DNA of 64,000 nucleotides, taken from the NCBI GenBank assembly GCA_963715635.1, contig OY970261.1, positions 4,154,001-4,218,000 on the forward strand. The letters are read 5' to 3'. This DNA is from JAPKZH01 sp963715635. Lineage in GTDB: Bacteria > Acidobacteriota > Aminicenantia > Aminicenantales > UBA4085. Shown piece after piece: positions 8,712 through 17,140 of the stretch (the stretch's first letter is position 1; the number at the start of each line of letters is the position of its first letter). Under the pieces are notes generated by a model. The model saw nothing but the letters and a program-made list of their open reading frames with translations, was not told the origin of the DNA and did no database searches. Made by a program: the position numbers and the translations under genes.

Positions 8712-10169
8712 TTAGGACGTTTTTCTGCGGTAGATGTCAACGCCCAAGAATTCCCTCTGCATGGTTTTAACGAGTTCGTAGCGCTCGTTCAAATAGTCCT
8801 CGAAGTGTGGATAATCCCTCAAATTCTTCAGATGGTGAGCGGATGCGCCTTTTTCGACATAGATCAGTTTGACGCCGAACCGATCGCATTCACGGCGGAT
8901 ATCGGCCGAGGTGACGTGGCCGCTGCTGGTCGTAGCTTCGGAGACGTCCACGAGCCGGGGCGGGCAGGGCCTTTGGGCGTAAAAGTTGATGCCTGGGTCA
9001 TCGCCGAAGACAAAATCGCCGGCCGCGGTCTCTTCATGCACGTAAGAAGCCAAGGCTCTGGTCCCGCCGTCGTAAGCGCGGAGCTTCTTGGGATTGAACG
9101 TAGGGCCCAAGCTGAGGAGGACGAGGACGATCAGAGCAGGATAGGCTAATAGCCGGAACGTCTTTTGAGAGTTGATGAGCCTGATCCCGTCGCCGAAGAA
9201 AAATGTAATGGGGACAAGCGCGAAGGCGATATAGCGCAAAAAGAATTTGCCCGGAATGAGGGCCAGCAATAAAAAGGCTAAGGTCGCAAAGACGAGAAGC
9301 GATCGTTTTCTCTCTTTGAAGGCGGCCCCGAAGATAATTCCTATCAGGGCGACAGGAATCAGGCCGTAATTGTGGCTGCCGATAAACTGACCGAGTCTTA
9401 AAAAGGGAAGAGCCGCAAAGGAGGCGGCTGCGCTCTCTTTCACTATATGATAGCCGAACGTCGCCTGAAAGGTGCCGGGCACGAAGATCAGCAGGAGGCC
9501 GTAGATGAGCCCAAAGGAAAGCAGGAATCCGGCCAACACAATGAGTGCTCTGCCTACGACGGCCTGAGGTCTATCTATTTTTCGCGCGAAGAGATAAATC
9601 AAATAGATCAGGTAGCCGACGACGAGCAGAATGCCGTTGAATTTGGACAGGGCGGCCAGGCCGGAGAATAGGCCGAAAAGAAAGAGTGCAACCCTATCCT
9701 TCTTCGGCGGGAGCTGGGTTTCGGCCTTGAGGGCGAAATAGAGTGCGGCCGCGCAGAAAAACAGCATATAGGCGTCGGGCATGAATATCCGGCCCAAGAA
9801 ATAGATGTGTTTGGTCAGAAGAAAGATGCCGGCCATGGCCATGGAAAGCCTGCGCTCGAAGCCAAAGAACTTAGTCGAGGCGCGATAGATCAAGAATCCC
9901 GTGCCTAAGATGAGGAAAAGGCTGGCGGCGCGTGCCCACCAGACTTCGGGGCCAAACAGCTTGAACAATCCTGCCGTAACATAAAAGCTCAGGGGCATTT
10001 GCACAACAAAAAAATCTTGGTAGGGGACCTCTCCCAGGCTGACCCTCCAAGAGGCATAAAGGTAGGCCCCTTCGTCATCGTTCATCCGGTCGCCGCCGAG
10101 ATTATAGAAGCCCATGAATAGGACGAGGACGATCAGGACGGCGGGAATCAGGATGTTGAGCAGACGCAT
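8712..10169 (-). CDS. GT-C fold glycosyltransferase, family 39/ArnT-like
   Basis: The 485-residue protein has an N-terminal transmembrane helix followed by the acidic loop NDDEGAYLYASW, the DE signature of lipid-phosphate-sugar-dependent GT-C enzymes, then PLSFYVTAGLFKLFG. About ten membrane segments follow, and a C-terminal globular region of about 110 residues contains GDDPGINFYAQRPCPP. The family moves sugars from polyprenyl-phosphate donors onto lipids or proteins on the outer face of the membrane. The acceptor is unknown. It is monocistronic, with the hairpin cluster just downstream of its stop. Confidence 0.8.
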   Translation of the reverse strand: MRLLNILIPAVLIVLVLFMGFYNLGGDRMNDDEGAYLYASWRVSLGEVPYQDFFVVQMPLSFYVTAGLFKLFGPEVWWARAASLFLILGTGFLIYRASTKFFGFERRLSMAMAGIFLLTKHIYFLGRIFMPDAYMLFFCAAALYFALKAETQLPPKKDRVALFLFGLFSGLAALSKFNGILLVVGYLIYLIYLFARKIDRPQAVVGRALIVLAGFLLSFGLIYGLLLIFVPGTFQATFGYHIVKESAAASFAALPFLRLGQFIGSHNYGLIPVALIGIIFGAAFKERKRSLLVFATLAFLLLALIPGKFFLRYIAFALVPITFFFGDGIRLINSQKTFRLLAYPALIVLVLLSLGPTFNPKKLRAYDGGTRALASYVHEETAAGDFVFGDDPGINFYAQRPCPPRLVDVSEATTSSGHVTSADIRRECDRFGVKLIYVEKGASAHHLKNLRDYPHFEDYLNERYELVKTMQREFLGVDIYRRKTS

Positions 10170-10230
10170 CTATGCCAATTTATAGTGACGGCGGGGGCCG
10201 CGTCAAGCCGCTCCTAGGAAAAAGCCAGAA

Positions 10231-10260
10231 TTAACAGTTTTGTTGTTAGCAGGATATATA
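10231..10260 (+). promoter_or_regulatory. Putative promoter of the subtilase gene
   Basis: TTAACA at 10231-10236 and TATATA at 10255-10260 are separated by 18 nt, about 24 nt before ATG 10284. GAGGAGG serves as the ribosome binding site. Confidence 0.45.
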
Positions 10261-10283
10261 TAATGTAGCCATGAGGAGGCACG

Positions 10284-11510
10284 ATGCATAAATATCTGTC
10301 CTGCCTGCTGCTCGTTCTAATGATGTCTTTTCCCGCGGCTGAAAAGGTCATTCCCAATGATCCTTTGTTCAAGCTCCAGTACAGCTTTAACAATCCAGGC
10401 GGGAAGCTTGTGATCGACAGTTATTCCTATAAGCCGTCGGCCAAGGAATACAATGCTGTGAAAGGAATCGATCCGGATCTGACCCGCGCCTGGGCCGTTA
10501 CGACGGGCAAAAAATATGTGGTGGTGGCCCTCCTGGATGACGGCTTTTTTTATCAACATGAGGACATCAAGGATAATATCTGGAAGAACCCCGGGGAAAG
10601 CGGTCTCGATAAAAACGGCTATCCCAAGGAAACCAACGGCATCGATGACGACGGCAACGGCTACGTCGATGACGTCATGGGCTGGGATTTCGCCTTCGAC
10701 GACCCCGACCCGGATCCCTATATTTTCGACGGCATGGATGCGACCAAGATCCAGCCCTACTGGCATTCGATTTCCGCAATGGGGATTATCGGAGCGAAGG
10801 GCAATAATGGCATCGGCGTGGCTGGCGTCAACTGGGATGTGTCCATGATGCTGCTGAAAATTGGCGCTCAGGGGATCAGGGGCATCGATTTGAACAGATG
10901 TGGTCGCGCCGCCAAGGCCATTCGCTACGCCGCGGACAACGGCGCCCGGGTGATCAACTGGAGCGGATTCGTTCAGGACTTGCGGCCGGAGTCATTGGCT
11001 TTGCTCGAAGCCGCCATTGATTATGCCGGGGAGAAGGGCGTTCTGCTCGTCGTCGGGGCGGGGAACGACGGCAAAAACGTCAACCTCAAGGAGAATTTCA
11101 CTTATCCCGTGAGCTTTGAAAACGAGAACATCCTGACTGTGGCCGAGATCGATTTCAAGGGCGAACTGTACCGCTACAAAATCGACGGCCGGGTCCTGGG
11201 CTCGAGTTACGGAGAGAAGAACGTCGATATTGCAGCCATCGGCATGAATTTCACGACGTTTTTGAAAAACAATCGCCGCGTCTATGCTCTGGGCGGGGGG
11301 ACATCGAACAGCACGCCGGTCGTGTCAGGAGTAGCGGCTCTTGTCCTTTCCGTTCGTCCCGAGTTGAAAGCCCTGGAATTGAAGAAAATTTTAGTGGACA
11401 GTGTGACACGGCTGCCCTCATTGAAAGGAATGATCAAATCCGGCGGAATGGTCAACGCCTATCAAGCGATTCAGCGGGCCCTCAAAAACCGGGGTTTCAG
11501 GCAGCAATAA
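10284..11510 (+). CDS. Exported S8 family (subtilisin-like) peptidase
   Basis: The 408-residue protein has a signal peptide (MHKYLSCLLLVLMMSFPAA). The catalytic triad can be read as Asp in VALLDDGFF, His in YWHSISAMGI and Ser in GGTSNSTPVVSG, with the oxyanion Asn in VVGAGNDG. The usual HGT and GTSMATP motifs are altered to HSI and GTSNSTP but the catalytic residues remain. A Ca-binding-like segment GIDDDGNGYVDD lies between Asp and His. The last 116 bp, and the 14-bp overlap with a convergent tauE 3' end, recur at 35807-35922. ATG follows GAGGAGG. Confidence 0.9.
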   Translation: MHKYLSCLLLVLMMSFPAAEKVIPNDPLFKLQYSFNNPGGKLVIDSYSYKPSAKEYNAVKGIDPDLTRAWAVTTGKKYVVVALLDDGFFYQHEDIKDNIWKNPGESGLDKNGYPKETNGIDDDGNGYVDDVMGWDFAFDDPDPDPYIFDGMDATKIQPYWHSISAMGIIGAKGNNGIGVAGVNWDVSMMLLKIGAQGIRGIDLNRCGRAAKAIRYAADNGARVINWSGFVQDLRPESLALLEAAIDYAGEKGVLLVVGAGNDGKNVNLKENFTYPVSFENENILTVAEIDFKGELYRYKIDGRVLGSSYGEKNVDIAAIGMNFTTFLKNNRRVYALGGGTSNSTPVVSGVAALVLSVRPELKALELKKILVDSVTRLPSLKGMIKSGGMVNAYQAIQRALKNRGFRQQ

Positions 11511-11541
11511 CCTTTATCAAGAGTTTCAGCCCTAATATTAG
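11497..11541 (-). pseudogene. 3' end remnant of a tauE/safE-like permease gene
   Basis: Read on the minus strand these 45 nt encode LILGLKLLIKVIAA and a stop. The intact permease at 35909-36646 ends LLVLGLILLIKVMAA and a stop. The remnant overlaps the subtilase 3' end by 14 bp, exactly as the intact permease overlaps the subtilase fragment at 35922. The rest of the permease gene is gone, replaced by the creatininase-like gene. Confidence 0.75.
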
Positions 11542-12431
11542 TTTTTGGCCAGTTTCCAGGCCTCGATGAATTTCACCGCCTGTTCGACCATCCTATCGAT
11601 AATTTTCTCGCCGATCTCCGGCTTGGCAGCCTTCGGATCGCTCAGGCACCAGATTCCGTTGCTAGAAAGATCGCGGCTGGCCCCGCCCTTCTTTGTTTCC
11701 GAAGGCGTTCCGAACAATGCGTTCCAGGCCGTCATGAGGTCCGGGTTCTTCTTGGCCAGCTCCCGCAGCTCTTCCATCCGGGGGGTGAAATGAATGACAG
11801 GCTTCTCAGCGCGCTCCATCCTGGCCAGCCGGGGTTCGAAGTGGAGGATCATCGATGTCTCCTCGACGCCCGCATGCCAGTCGAAGAATTCCTGGTTCTC
11901 GTCTTTTTGGATCGGCCCGCCGTAGCCGATGGCGACGGCGGTCGCTTCGCTCGTCTGGTTGATTCGGTAGACGACCTTGTCTTGGACGACGTTGTTCCCT
12001 CCATGGTAATTGAAGAACATGATGCGGCGAAAGCCGTATTTGATCAGCATCTGCGCGGTCTCGTAGAAGACTTCCTCTAATGTTTCGGGCTTCAAGCTCA
12101 AAGTCCCCGGAAAGCCCGAGTGGTAAAGGCTGTAGCCGGCCAGGACAACGGGGGCGACGACAACGCCGGTCTTCGCCGAGATCAGCTTCGAGGTGTCGAG
12201 AGCCAAGTAGATATCCGTCCCTAAGGGAAGATGGGGGCCGTGCTGCTCGGTGCTTCCCATGGGGATGATGACCATATCGTTGTTTTTGAGATAATCGCGG
12301 ACATCCGTCCAGGTCATCTCTTGGAGCAGAAGGGGCTTTCCCCCCGACTGAGAAAAGACATTGATGGAAAGAAGGAAAATCAAAGGCAAGACACTCATGG
12401 TTTTGAATTTTAATAACGTCATTTTGCTCAT
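11538..12431 (-). CDS. Exported creatininase family amidohydrolase
   Basis: The 297-residue protein starts with a hydrophobic leader (SVLPLIFLLSINVFSQ), so it is probably periplasmic. The creatininase core begins at about residue 35 (LLLQEMTWTDVRDYL) and shows metal-binding motifs: Glu/His in GSTEQHGPHLPLGTD, His/Gly in FNYHGGNN and Glu in AGVEETSMI. Family members are metal-dependent amidohydrolases acting on creatinine, mycofactocin peptide or formamide-type substrates; the substrate here is unknown. AAGGAGG lies 8 nt before the chosen ATG. Confidence 0.85.
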   Translation of the reverse strand: MSKMTLLKFKTMSVLPLIFLLSINVFSQSGGKPLLLQEMTWTDVRDYLKNNDMVIIPMGSTEQHGPHLPLGTDIYLALDTSKLISAKTGVVVAPVVLAGYSLYHSGFPGTLSLKPETLEEVFYETAQMLIKYGFRRIMFFNYHGGNNVVQDKVVYRINQTSEATAVAIGYGGPIQKDENQEFFDWHAGVEETSMILHFEPRLARMERAEKPVIHFTPRMEELRELAKKNPDLMTAWNALFGTPSETKKGGASRDLSSNGIWCLSDPKAAKPEIGEKIIDRMVEQAVKFIEAWKLAKN

Positions 12432-12509
12432 CGGAAATTCCTCCTTGTCATATTTCGTTACGAACGGAGATGATTATATATCATTGAGAGCGGTTGAACC
12501 ATTTTAAAA

Positions 12510-12545
12510 GTGTAGATCCGACCCCATCTTTTACAGGCGTTCTTA
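12510..12545 (+). repeat. Dispersed repeat, copy 1
   Basis: This segment begins GTGTAGATCCGACCCCATCT and matches 16671-16706 with few substitutions. Both copies lie upstream of DUF4838 remnants. Confidence 0.6.
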
Positions 12546-12574
12546 ACAACTGCGCTATCGAATCTTAAAACGTG

Positions 12575-12638
12575 GGGTCAAACCTACTCGTTACGCACGA
12601 TTTCCCAGGGGAAGATGCGTAACGAGTAGGTTTGACCC
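12575..12638. repeat. REP-like perfect inverted repeat
   Basis: Two perfect 23-bp arms (12575-12597 and 12616-12638, starting GGGTCAAACCTACTCG) flank an 18-nt loop. The layout resembles REP/RAYT-type palindromes. It sits exactly at the broken 5' edge of the DUF4838 remnant. Confidence 0.7.
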
Positions 12639-12639
12639 G

Positions 12640-13238
12640 GGGCTTACCCCAAGAGTCTGGGCGGCGAGCTGGCCGAGCTTCGGCAGTATCTGGCTTCGCA
12701 GCTGATGTGGGACCCGAACCAGGATCCGATGACGATCCGATCGGACTTCTGCAAAGGCTATTATGGCCAGGCGGCCGGCGAGGCGATGGGGTATCTGGAC
12801 CTGATGGACAGGCTGAAGGATACCAATGGAAAACATTATCCCACGAACGGCTGGGACCCGCCCGAAGTGGCGACGCCCGAGTTCGTTTTGACCGGCTTGG
12901 TCATCGTGAATCGGGGACTCTCCAAGGCGGCCGATCCGGTTCATCGCGGCCGCGTCGAGAAGCTCCTTCTGCCGTTGTGGTACATGCGGCTCGGCTGGCC
13001 CGATCGTTTCGGCTTGTCGAAAGACCAGGGACGAGAGCTCCTGGCCAGGTTCAAGAACGTTGTTCAGGCTTTCAGCATCACAAATGAGTCCGAGGGCTCC
13101 ATCGGCAATATGAGCCGCTTCCTGGCGGACATGGATGCTCGATACCGGCGTCCGGTCGGACGCATCGTTCTTCCCGGCCAGTGCGGGTTTCAACAACAGT
13201 TTCGTGCCGCCGGCCTGGCCGTTCTGAGGTTAGTGTAA
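12640..13238 (+). pseudogene. DUF4838 domain C-terminal remnant, copy 1
   Basis: From about 12651 the plus strand reads SLGGELAELRQYLASQLMWD and onwards, typical of the C-terminal half of DUF4838 (alpha-glucuronidase-like) proteins: GGE.AELR.Y, LLWDP and F..GYYG.AA. The frame continues from 12705 (first ATG) to 13238. The N-terminal 400 or more residues are absent and a REP-like palindrome marks the break. Near the end a different frame reads FNNSFVPPAWPF and a stop, so a late frameshift is possible. A second, more decayed copy lies at 17711-17990. Confidence 0.7.
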
Positions 13239-15632
13239 GCCCGGTTGGATTTCGCGTTCTTCGCCTTTCTTCATCTTCCTTATCAAGACCTTGTATCTTT
13301 CATCCAGCCGGAATTCCTGAGGCATAACCGACGGTGCTTTAGCAGAGTAAGTATATATAGCCAAATAAGGCTCTTTCTGAGAAAAGGCCTTTTCGAGCCC
13401 TTCAAATGCTTGATCATACATTTCGAGACCGATGTAGACACCAGCCCTCGAGAAAGAGGAGATATATCTGTCCTTGGATAGCTCTTCCATCTGACTGAGG
13501 ATTTTGAAGGCCTCTTCTTTCTTCCCTAATCTCGCATAAGCACATCCGAGCCACCCTAAGGCAAATGTCAAGCCCAAATTAACGGCACTTTGAAGATGTT
13601 CAAGCGCTCTTTCATCCACGGTTTTAGGGTACATATAAATCCAACCCAACCAGAGATGCGCGAGGGATAAGTTCGGCTCCATCTCGACCGCCCTGTGCAT
13701 CTGTTTTTTTCCCTCGTCAACATGGATGACGGAGATGACGATTCCTGCGAAAGCGTTGATGATAGGGGAAAGGGGTTCCAGTTCCAAAGCTATCTTGAGT
13801 TCCGTGCAAGCCTCATCAAATCGGCTCATTCCCACCAGAAAGGCACCATACCAAGCATGGGCCCAGACATTGTTGGGATTGAGCGCCAGGCCACGCTTTA
13901 AATTCTTTTCAGCGGCAGGCCAATTCCAATCAAACAGGAATTGAAAGTACCCCAAGGACGTGTAAGCTTCTCCAAGCTGGTCATCGATCTCCAAGGCCTT
14001 GTCCAGCGCTTCCTTTGCCCTCAGACGGGCTTCCTCGGGGGGTGCATATTCCCATAAACCCAGCATGATGAAGTGGTCGGCGATTCCGAGGTAAGGAAGG
14101 GCATACTTGGGGTCTTTTTCAACAGCTTGACGATAGCACTCGATCGCCCTTTGCATATCTCCCGCATTCCGCCTGTTCCAGAAATAGCGGCCCTTCAAAA
14201 AAAGGTTATAGGCATCTTTGTTCTCTGTATGGCGCTTTAAAACTTTCGTCTTTTCGCCTTTCAAGAGCTTGACCTTCAGCTTGCTGACAATCTCCAGAGC
14301 TATTTCATCCTGGACGGCAAAGATGTCCTCCATGCCGCGGTCGTATTTCTCGGACCAGAGGTGATAGCCATCCGCCATGTTGACAAGCTGGGCGGTGATC
14401 CGCAGCCTCTCGCCGGCTTTCCTCACGCTGCCTTCGAGTATGGCCTGGACATTCAAGTTCTTTCCGATCTCACGAATGTCAAGGTCCTTTCCTTTAAACG
14501 CAAAAGCCGAGGTGCGGGCCGCTACCCGCAGCTCATGGATATGGCTAAGAGAATTGATGAGCTCTTCCGCCAGGCCGTCACAAAAATATTCTTGGTCTCT
14601 CTGGGGGCTTAAATCCGTAAAAGGCAGCACGGCGATGGAGTTCTTCCATTTCTTTTCACCCGCTTTCTTGGTCTTGGACGTCACGAGATCGTTCAGCTCG
14701 GCCAGGACTTCTTCTGCAGTTTGATACCTCTTTTCTCTATCCTTTTCCAGACATTTGAGTATCATGCGAGCGAGCTCCGGCGGCACTTGAGGATTGAGCT
14801 CTGTTGGATTTGGAGGTTCCTGGGTCTTGTGTTTCTTGATGATGTCTAAAGCCGTTTCTCCTTGAAAAGGGACTTTGCCGGTTACCATCTCATACAGAAT
14901 GAGACCCAACGAATAAATATCCGAACGCTGATCAGCCTCCTTCCCTTCCGCTTGTTCAGGGGACATGTATTCCGGAGTGCCAATGATCATTCCTGCGTCC
15001 GTCGCCCCTTGATCCTCTAACGAGCGGGCTATCCCAAAATCCATGATTCTGGCATTCCCCTCTTTATCAATCATAATATTCTGAGGCTTGAGATCCCGGT
15101 GGACGACGCCTAAACGGTGGGCTTCCTTCAGTCCTTCTAATATCTGCATGGCTAGGGATATGGCTGTGGCTATGGCCAATTGCCTTGATCTGATAATAAA
15201 ACTCTTTAAATCTTCCCCTGAGACATATTCCATAAGGATGTAGTGAATTCCGTTTTCTTCGTTGATGTCATACATGCGACCGACATTCTTATGGACAATT
15301 TTGCGAGCGAATTTCAACTCATTGCGGAATCGCTCAATGATTTCCTCATGAGCCGCAATTTCGGGTTTTAAGAGCTTTAAGGCTACGACTTCTTTGACCT
15401 TGCTATCGAAGACCTTGAGCACTTTGCCCATTCCTCCGCTGCCAAGTTCTTCAATAATTTGGTAACGGTCCGAAAAGAAGCCGCCATGGGTCAATTCCTC
15501 TTCAGGTAGCCCAATGGTCTTGGTTTCGTAGGCCAGGGTTTCTTCCGGTGGGGGAAGTGGAGTTGCGCATTCCTTGCAATATTTTGAATCGGAAGGATTG
15601 TCCGTGTTGCACTTAGGACATTGATTTGCCAA
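13230..15632 (-). CDS. Zinc-ribbon Ser/Thr protein kinase with TolB-like and TPR domains
   Basis: The 800-residue protein starts with a zinc ribbon (Cys 5, 8, 19, 22). A Hanks-type kinase follows: glycine loop ELGSGGMGKV (62-71), Lys 86, HRDLKPQN (178-185), DFG (198-200) and GTPEYMSPEQ. From about residue 340 comes a TolB/FlgO-like domain (SIAVLPFTDLSPQRDQEYFC), then TPR repeats to the end. No transmembrane helix joins kinase and sensor, so it is probably cytosolic, unlike two of its paralogues. Its 3' end overlaps the DUF4838 remnant by 9 bp. Transcription should start from a TTGACT/TAATCT promoter. Confidence 0.9.
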   Translation of the reverse strand: MANQCPKCNTDNPSDSKYCKECATPLPPPEETLAYETKTIGLPEEELTHGGFFSDRYQIIEELGSGGMGKVLKVFDSKVKEVVALKLLKPEIAAHEEIIERFRNELKFARKIVHKNVGRMYDINEENGIHYILMEYVSGEDLKSFIIRSRQLAIATAISLAMQILEGLKEAHRLGVVHRDLKPQNIMIDKEGNARIMDFGIARSLEDQGATDAGMIIGTPEYMSPEQAEGKEADQRSDIYSLGLILYEMVTGKVPFQGETALDIIKKHKTQEPPNPTELNPQVPPELARMILKCLEKDREKRYQTAEEVLAELNDLVTSKTKKAGEKKWKNSIAVLPFTDLSPQRDQEYFCDGLAEELINSLSHIHELRVAARTSAFAFKGKDLDIREIGKNLNVQAILEGSVRKAGERLRITAQLVNMADGYHLWSEKYDRGMEDIFAVQDEIALEIVSKLKVKLLKGEKTKVLKRHTENKDAYNLFLKGRYFWNRRNAGDMQRAIECYRQAVEKDPKYALPYLGIADHFIMLGLWEYAPPEEARLRAKEALDKALEIDDQLGEAYTSLGYFQFLFDWNWPAAEKNLKRGLALNPNNVWAHAWYGAFLVGMSRFDEACTELKIALELEPLSPIINAFAGIVISVIHVDEGKKQMHRAVEMEPNLSLAHLWLGWIYMYPKTVDERALEHLQSAVNLGLTFALGWLGCAYARLGKKEEAFKILSQMEELSKDRYISSFSRAGVYIGLEMYDQAFEGLEKAFSQKEPYLAIYTYSAKAPSVMPQEFRLDERYKVLIRKMKKGEEREIQPGLH

Positions 15633-15660
15633 TCTTTAGCCCCTTGAATTCTTTATAAAA

Positions 15661-15689
15661 AGATTAGCATTCACCTCAAATAAAGTCAA
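15661..15689 (-). promoter_or_regulatory. Kinase promoter (minus strand)
   Basis: On the minus strand TTGACT (complement of 15684-15689), a 17-nt spacer and TAATCT (complement of 15661-15666) lie about 28 nt before the kinase ATG at 15632. The same boxes precede the kinase at 31550. Confidence 0.65.
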
Positions 15690-15813
15690 TATTCCTTATC
15701 AAACCATGAGCATGAATTTGCCAAATCACCCGAGTTGATGTTTAATCAAACCATCTAGGCCATGGCCACGTGAGGAAAAACTCCGCTATTTAAAAAATTT
15801 TAGGAGTGAAGAA

Positions 15814-16443
15814 ATGAGATGGCAGCCACCGGCAGGGATGGATGAATATTTGAAACCAACGGAACTGTGCGATAGCGATCATGCTGAGGTGAAGAACAAA
15901 GCACAGGAGATCACGAAAGACGCGGAAACACCGAAAGAAGCAGCTATCCGTATTTTTGACTTTGTCAGGGATCAGATTTTGTTTGGATTTAATCGCTTGA
16001 ATGCCAAGGCCTCGGAGACACTCAAAGGAGGAATCGGATTCTGTATCACAAAATCTAACCTTCAAGCGGCTCTGTTGCGGGCCACGGGAATTCCGGCAAG
16101 ATACCATCAGGTTCTTTTGAACCGCGAAAGCCTCAAAGACCTGGTTCCGAATTTCTTTTATAGAAAGGTCCCTGAAAGAATACCGTGGCACACCTGGTGT
16201 GAATGTCATCTTTCTGGGAAATGGGTAGATTGTGAACCCCTGTTTGACAAAGGGCTCTACAATGCCGCCTGTAAAAAGAACATTATCCGCAAAGAACAGC
16301 TCCCCAATATCGATTGGGACGGAGAACATAATTTGATCATGGTGGCCGCTTTCATACTCGAAGATAAAGGACCATTTCATGACCTTGACGATGTATTTGA
16401 AAAAGCGTACGAAGAGACCGAGCTTCCGCCTGTCATTTCCTGA
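15814..16443 (+). CDS. Transglutaminase-like (papain-fold) protein
   Basis: The 209-residue protein has the triad of microbial transglutaminase-like proteins. Cys sits in GGIGFCITKSNLQAALLRA after an FDFVRDQI helix, His in IPWHTWCECHL, and Asp in WVDCEP. There is no signal peptide, so it is cytoplasmic. Such proteins act as cysteine proteases or amidases; the substrate is unknown. TTTAGGAGTGAAGAA gives a good ribosome binding site. The gene ends in TGA, showing that TGA is a normal stop in this genome. Confidence 0.8.
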   Translation: MRWQPPAGMDEYLKPTELCDSDHAEVKNKAQEITKDAETPKEAAIRIFDFVRDQILFGFNRLNAKASETLKGGIGFCITKSNLQAALLRATGIPARYHQVLLNRESLKDLVPNFFYRKVPERIPWHTWCECHLSGKWVDCEPLFDKGLYNAACKKNIIRKEQLPNIDWDGEHNLIMVAAFILEDKGPFHDLDDVFEKAYEETELPPVIS

Positions 16444-16670
16444 ATCGCTCTTCATTTCACAAATCGGTACACCAACAAACTTCGTCAAGGATGAGATGAT
16501 TGGTGCCGGTCCCGTTTGATACGCTCAGCCCTGATCCGAGGTTTGACACGATCCTAAAAAAAATGAATTTGCCGAAGTGATTTCTCAATAGCTCCGAACA
16601 ACAGATTTTTCCTCCGCTGTGGCACAGGCGGAATCTTGGAGAGTCGCTTTGACCTGCCGCTTCGGAACTC

Positions 16671-16706
16671 GTGTAGATCCGATTCCATCTTTTCCAGGCA
16701 TTCTCA
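16671..16706 (+). repeat. Dispersed repeat, copy 2
   Basis: This matches 12510-12545 (both begin GTGTAGATCCGA). The rest of the 16444-16807 gap holds a promoter-like TTGACA at 16717-16722 and the palindrome described next; I see nothing else. Confidence 0.6.
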
Positions 16707-16755
16707 AAAGGACGCTTGACAAGGTCCCTCATCCCGAATTATGCTTTATATCTAA

Positions 16756-16775
16756 TATTGGTCATATGACCAATA
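16756..16775. promoter_or_regulatory. 20-bp perfect palindrome, probable operator
   Basis: TATTGGTCATATGACCAATA is a perfect palindrome 32 bp before the winged-helix start and just downstream of a TTGACA/TATGCT-like promoter (16717 onwards). It is a likely autoregulatory site of the encoded DNA-binding protein. Confidence 0.6.
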
Positions 16776-16807
16776 AATTTGTACATTACCCGGACGGAGG
16801 CGGGTCC

Positions 16808-17140
16808 ATGCTGGAGCCTTTACTCGAATCCCCGGTCAAAGAGAAGGTCCTTCTATATCTCCATACGCATGGCGAATCCTACCCCCGGGAAATCGCCCGG
16901 GAATTGGGACTCTATGTCAATGCAGTCCAATACCATTTATTGAAGATGGAAACTGGCGGAGTTCTCTACAGCAAGCTGAGGGGAAAGGTCCGCCTCTTCG
17001 GGATCAATCCCCGCTATCCGTTCAAAAGGAATCTGGAAGCCCTTTTGGAAAAAGCCCTCACCTTCGTGACGGACGAAGAGAGGACAAGGCTTTATAAACC
17101 TCGGCTCAGGCCGCGACGTACCGGAAAACCATTGTCATGA
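16808..17140 (+). CDS. Winged-helix DNA-binding protein (ArsR-like), possible antitoxin
   Basis: This protein of about 110 residues starts MLEPLLESPVKEKVLLYLHT. A winged helix-turn-helix follows (ESYPREIARELGLYVNAVQY, then HLLKMETGGVL) with a beta wing (YSKLRGKVRLFGINPRYP). I chose ATG 16808 because GGAGG lies just upstream. The frame runs further up, but that would place coding sequence across the palindrome and promoter. It overlaps the next gene by 4 nt (ATGA), so the two are co-translated. The pairing of a wHTH gene with a nucleotidyltransferase-fold gene resembles type IV toxin-antitoxin operons. Confidence 0.75.
   Translation: MLEPLLESPVKEKVLLYLHTHGESYPREIARELGLYVNAVQYHLLKMETGGVLYSKLRGKVRLFGINPRYPFKRNLEALLEKALTFVTDEERTRLYKPRLRPRRTGKPLS

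Noticed and set aside
12591..13196. 201-codon minus-strand frame across the DUF4838 remnant
   Set aside because: The plus strand shows recognisable DUF4838 motifs and the antisense frame does not match any family.
15790..16488. 232-codon minus-strand frame opposite the transglutaminase-like gene
   Set aside because: The plus strand encodes a complete Cys-His-Asp triad with a good ribosome site, while the antisense frame resembles no family.
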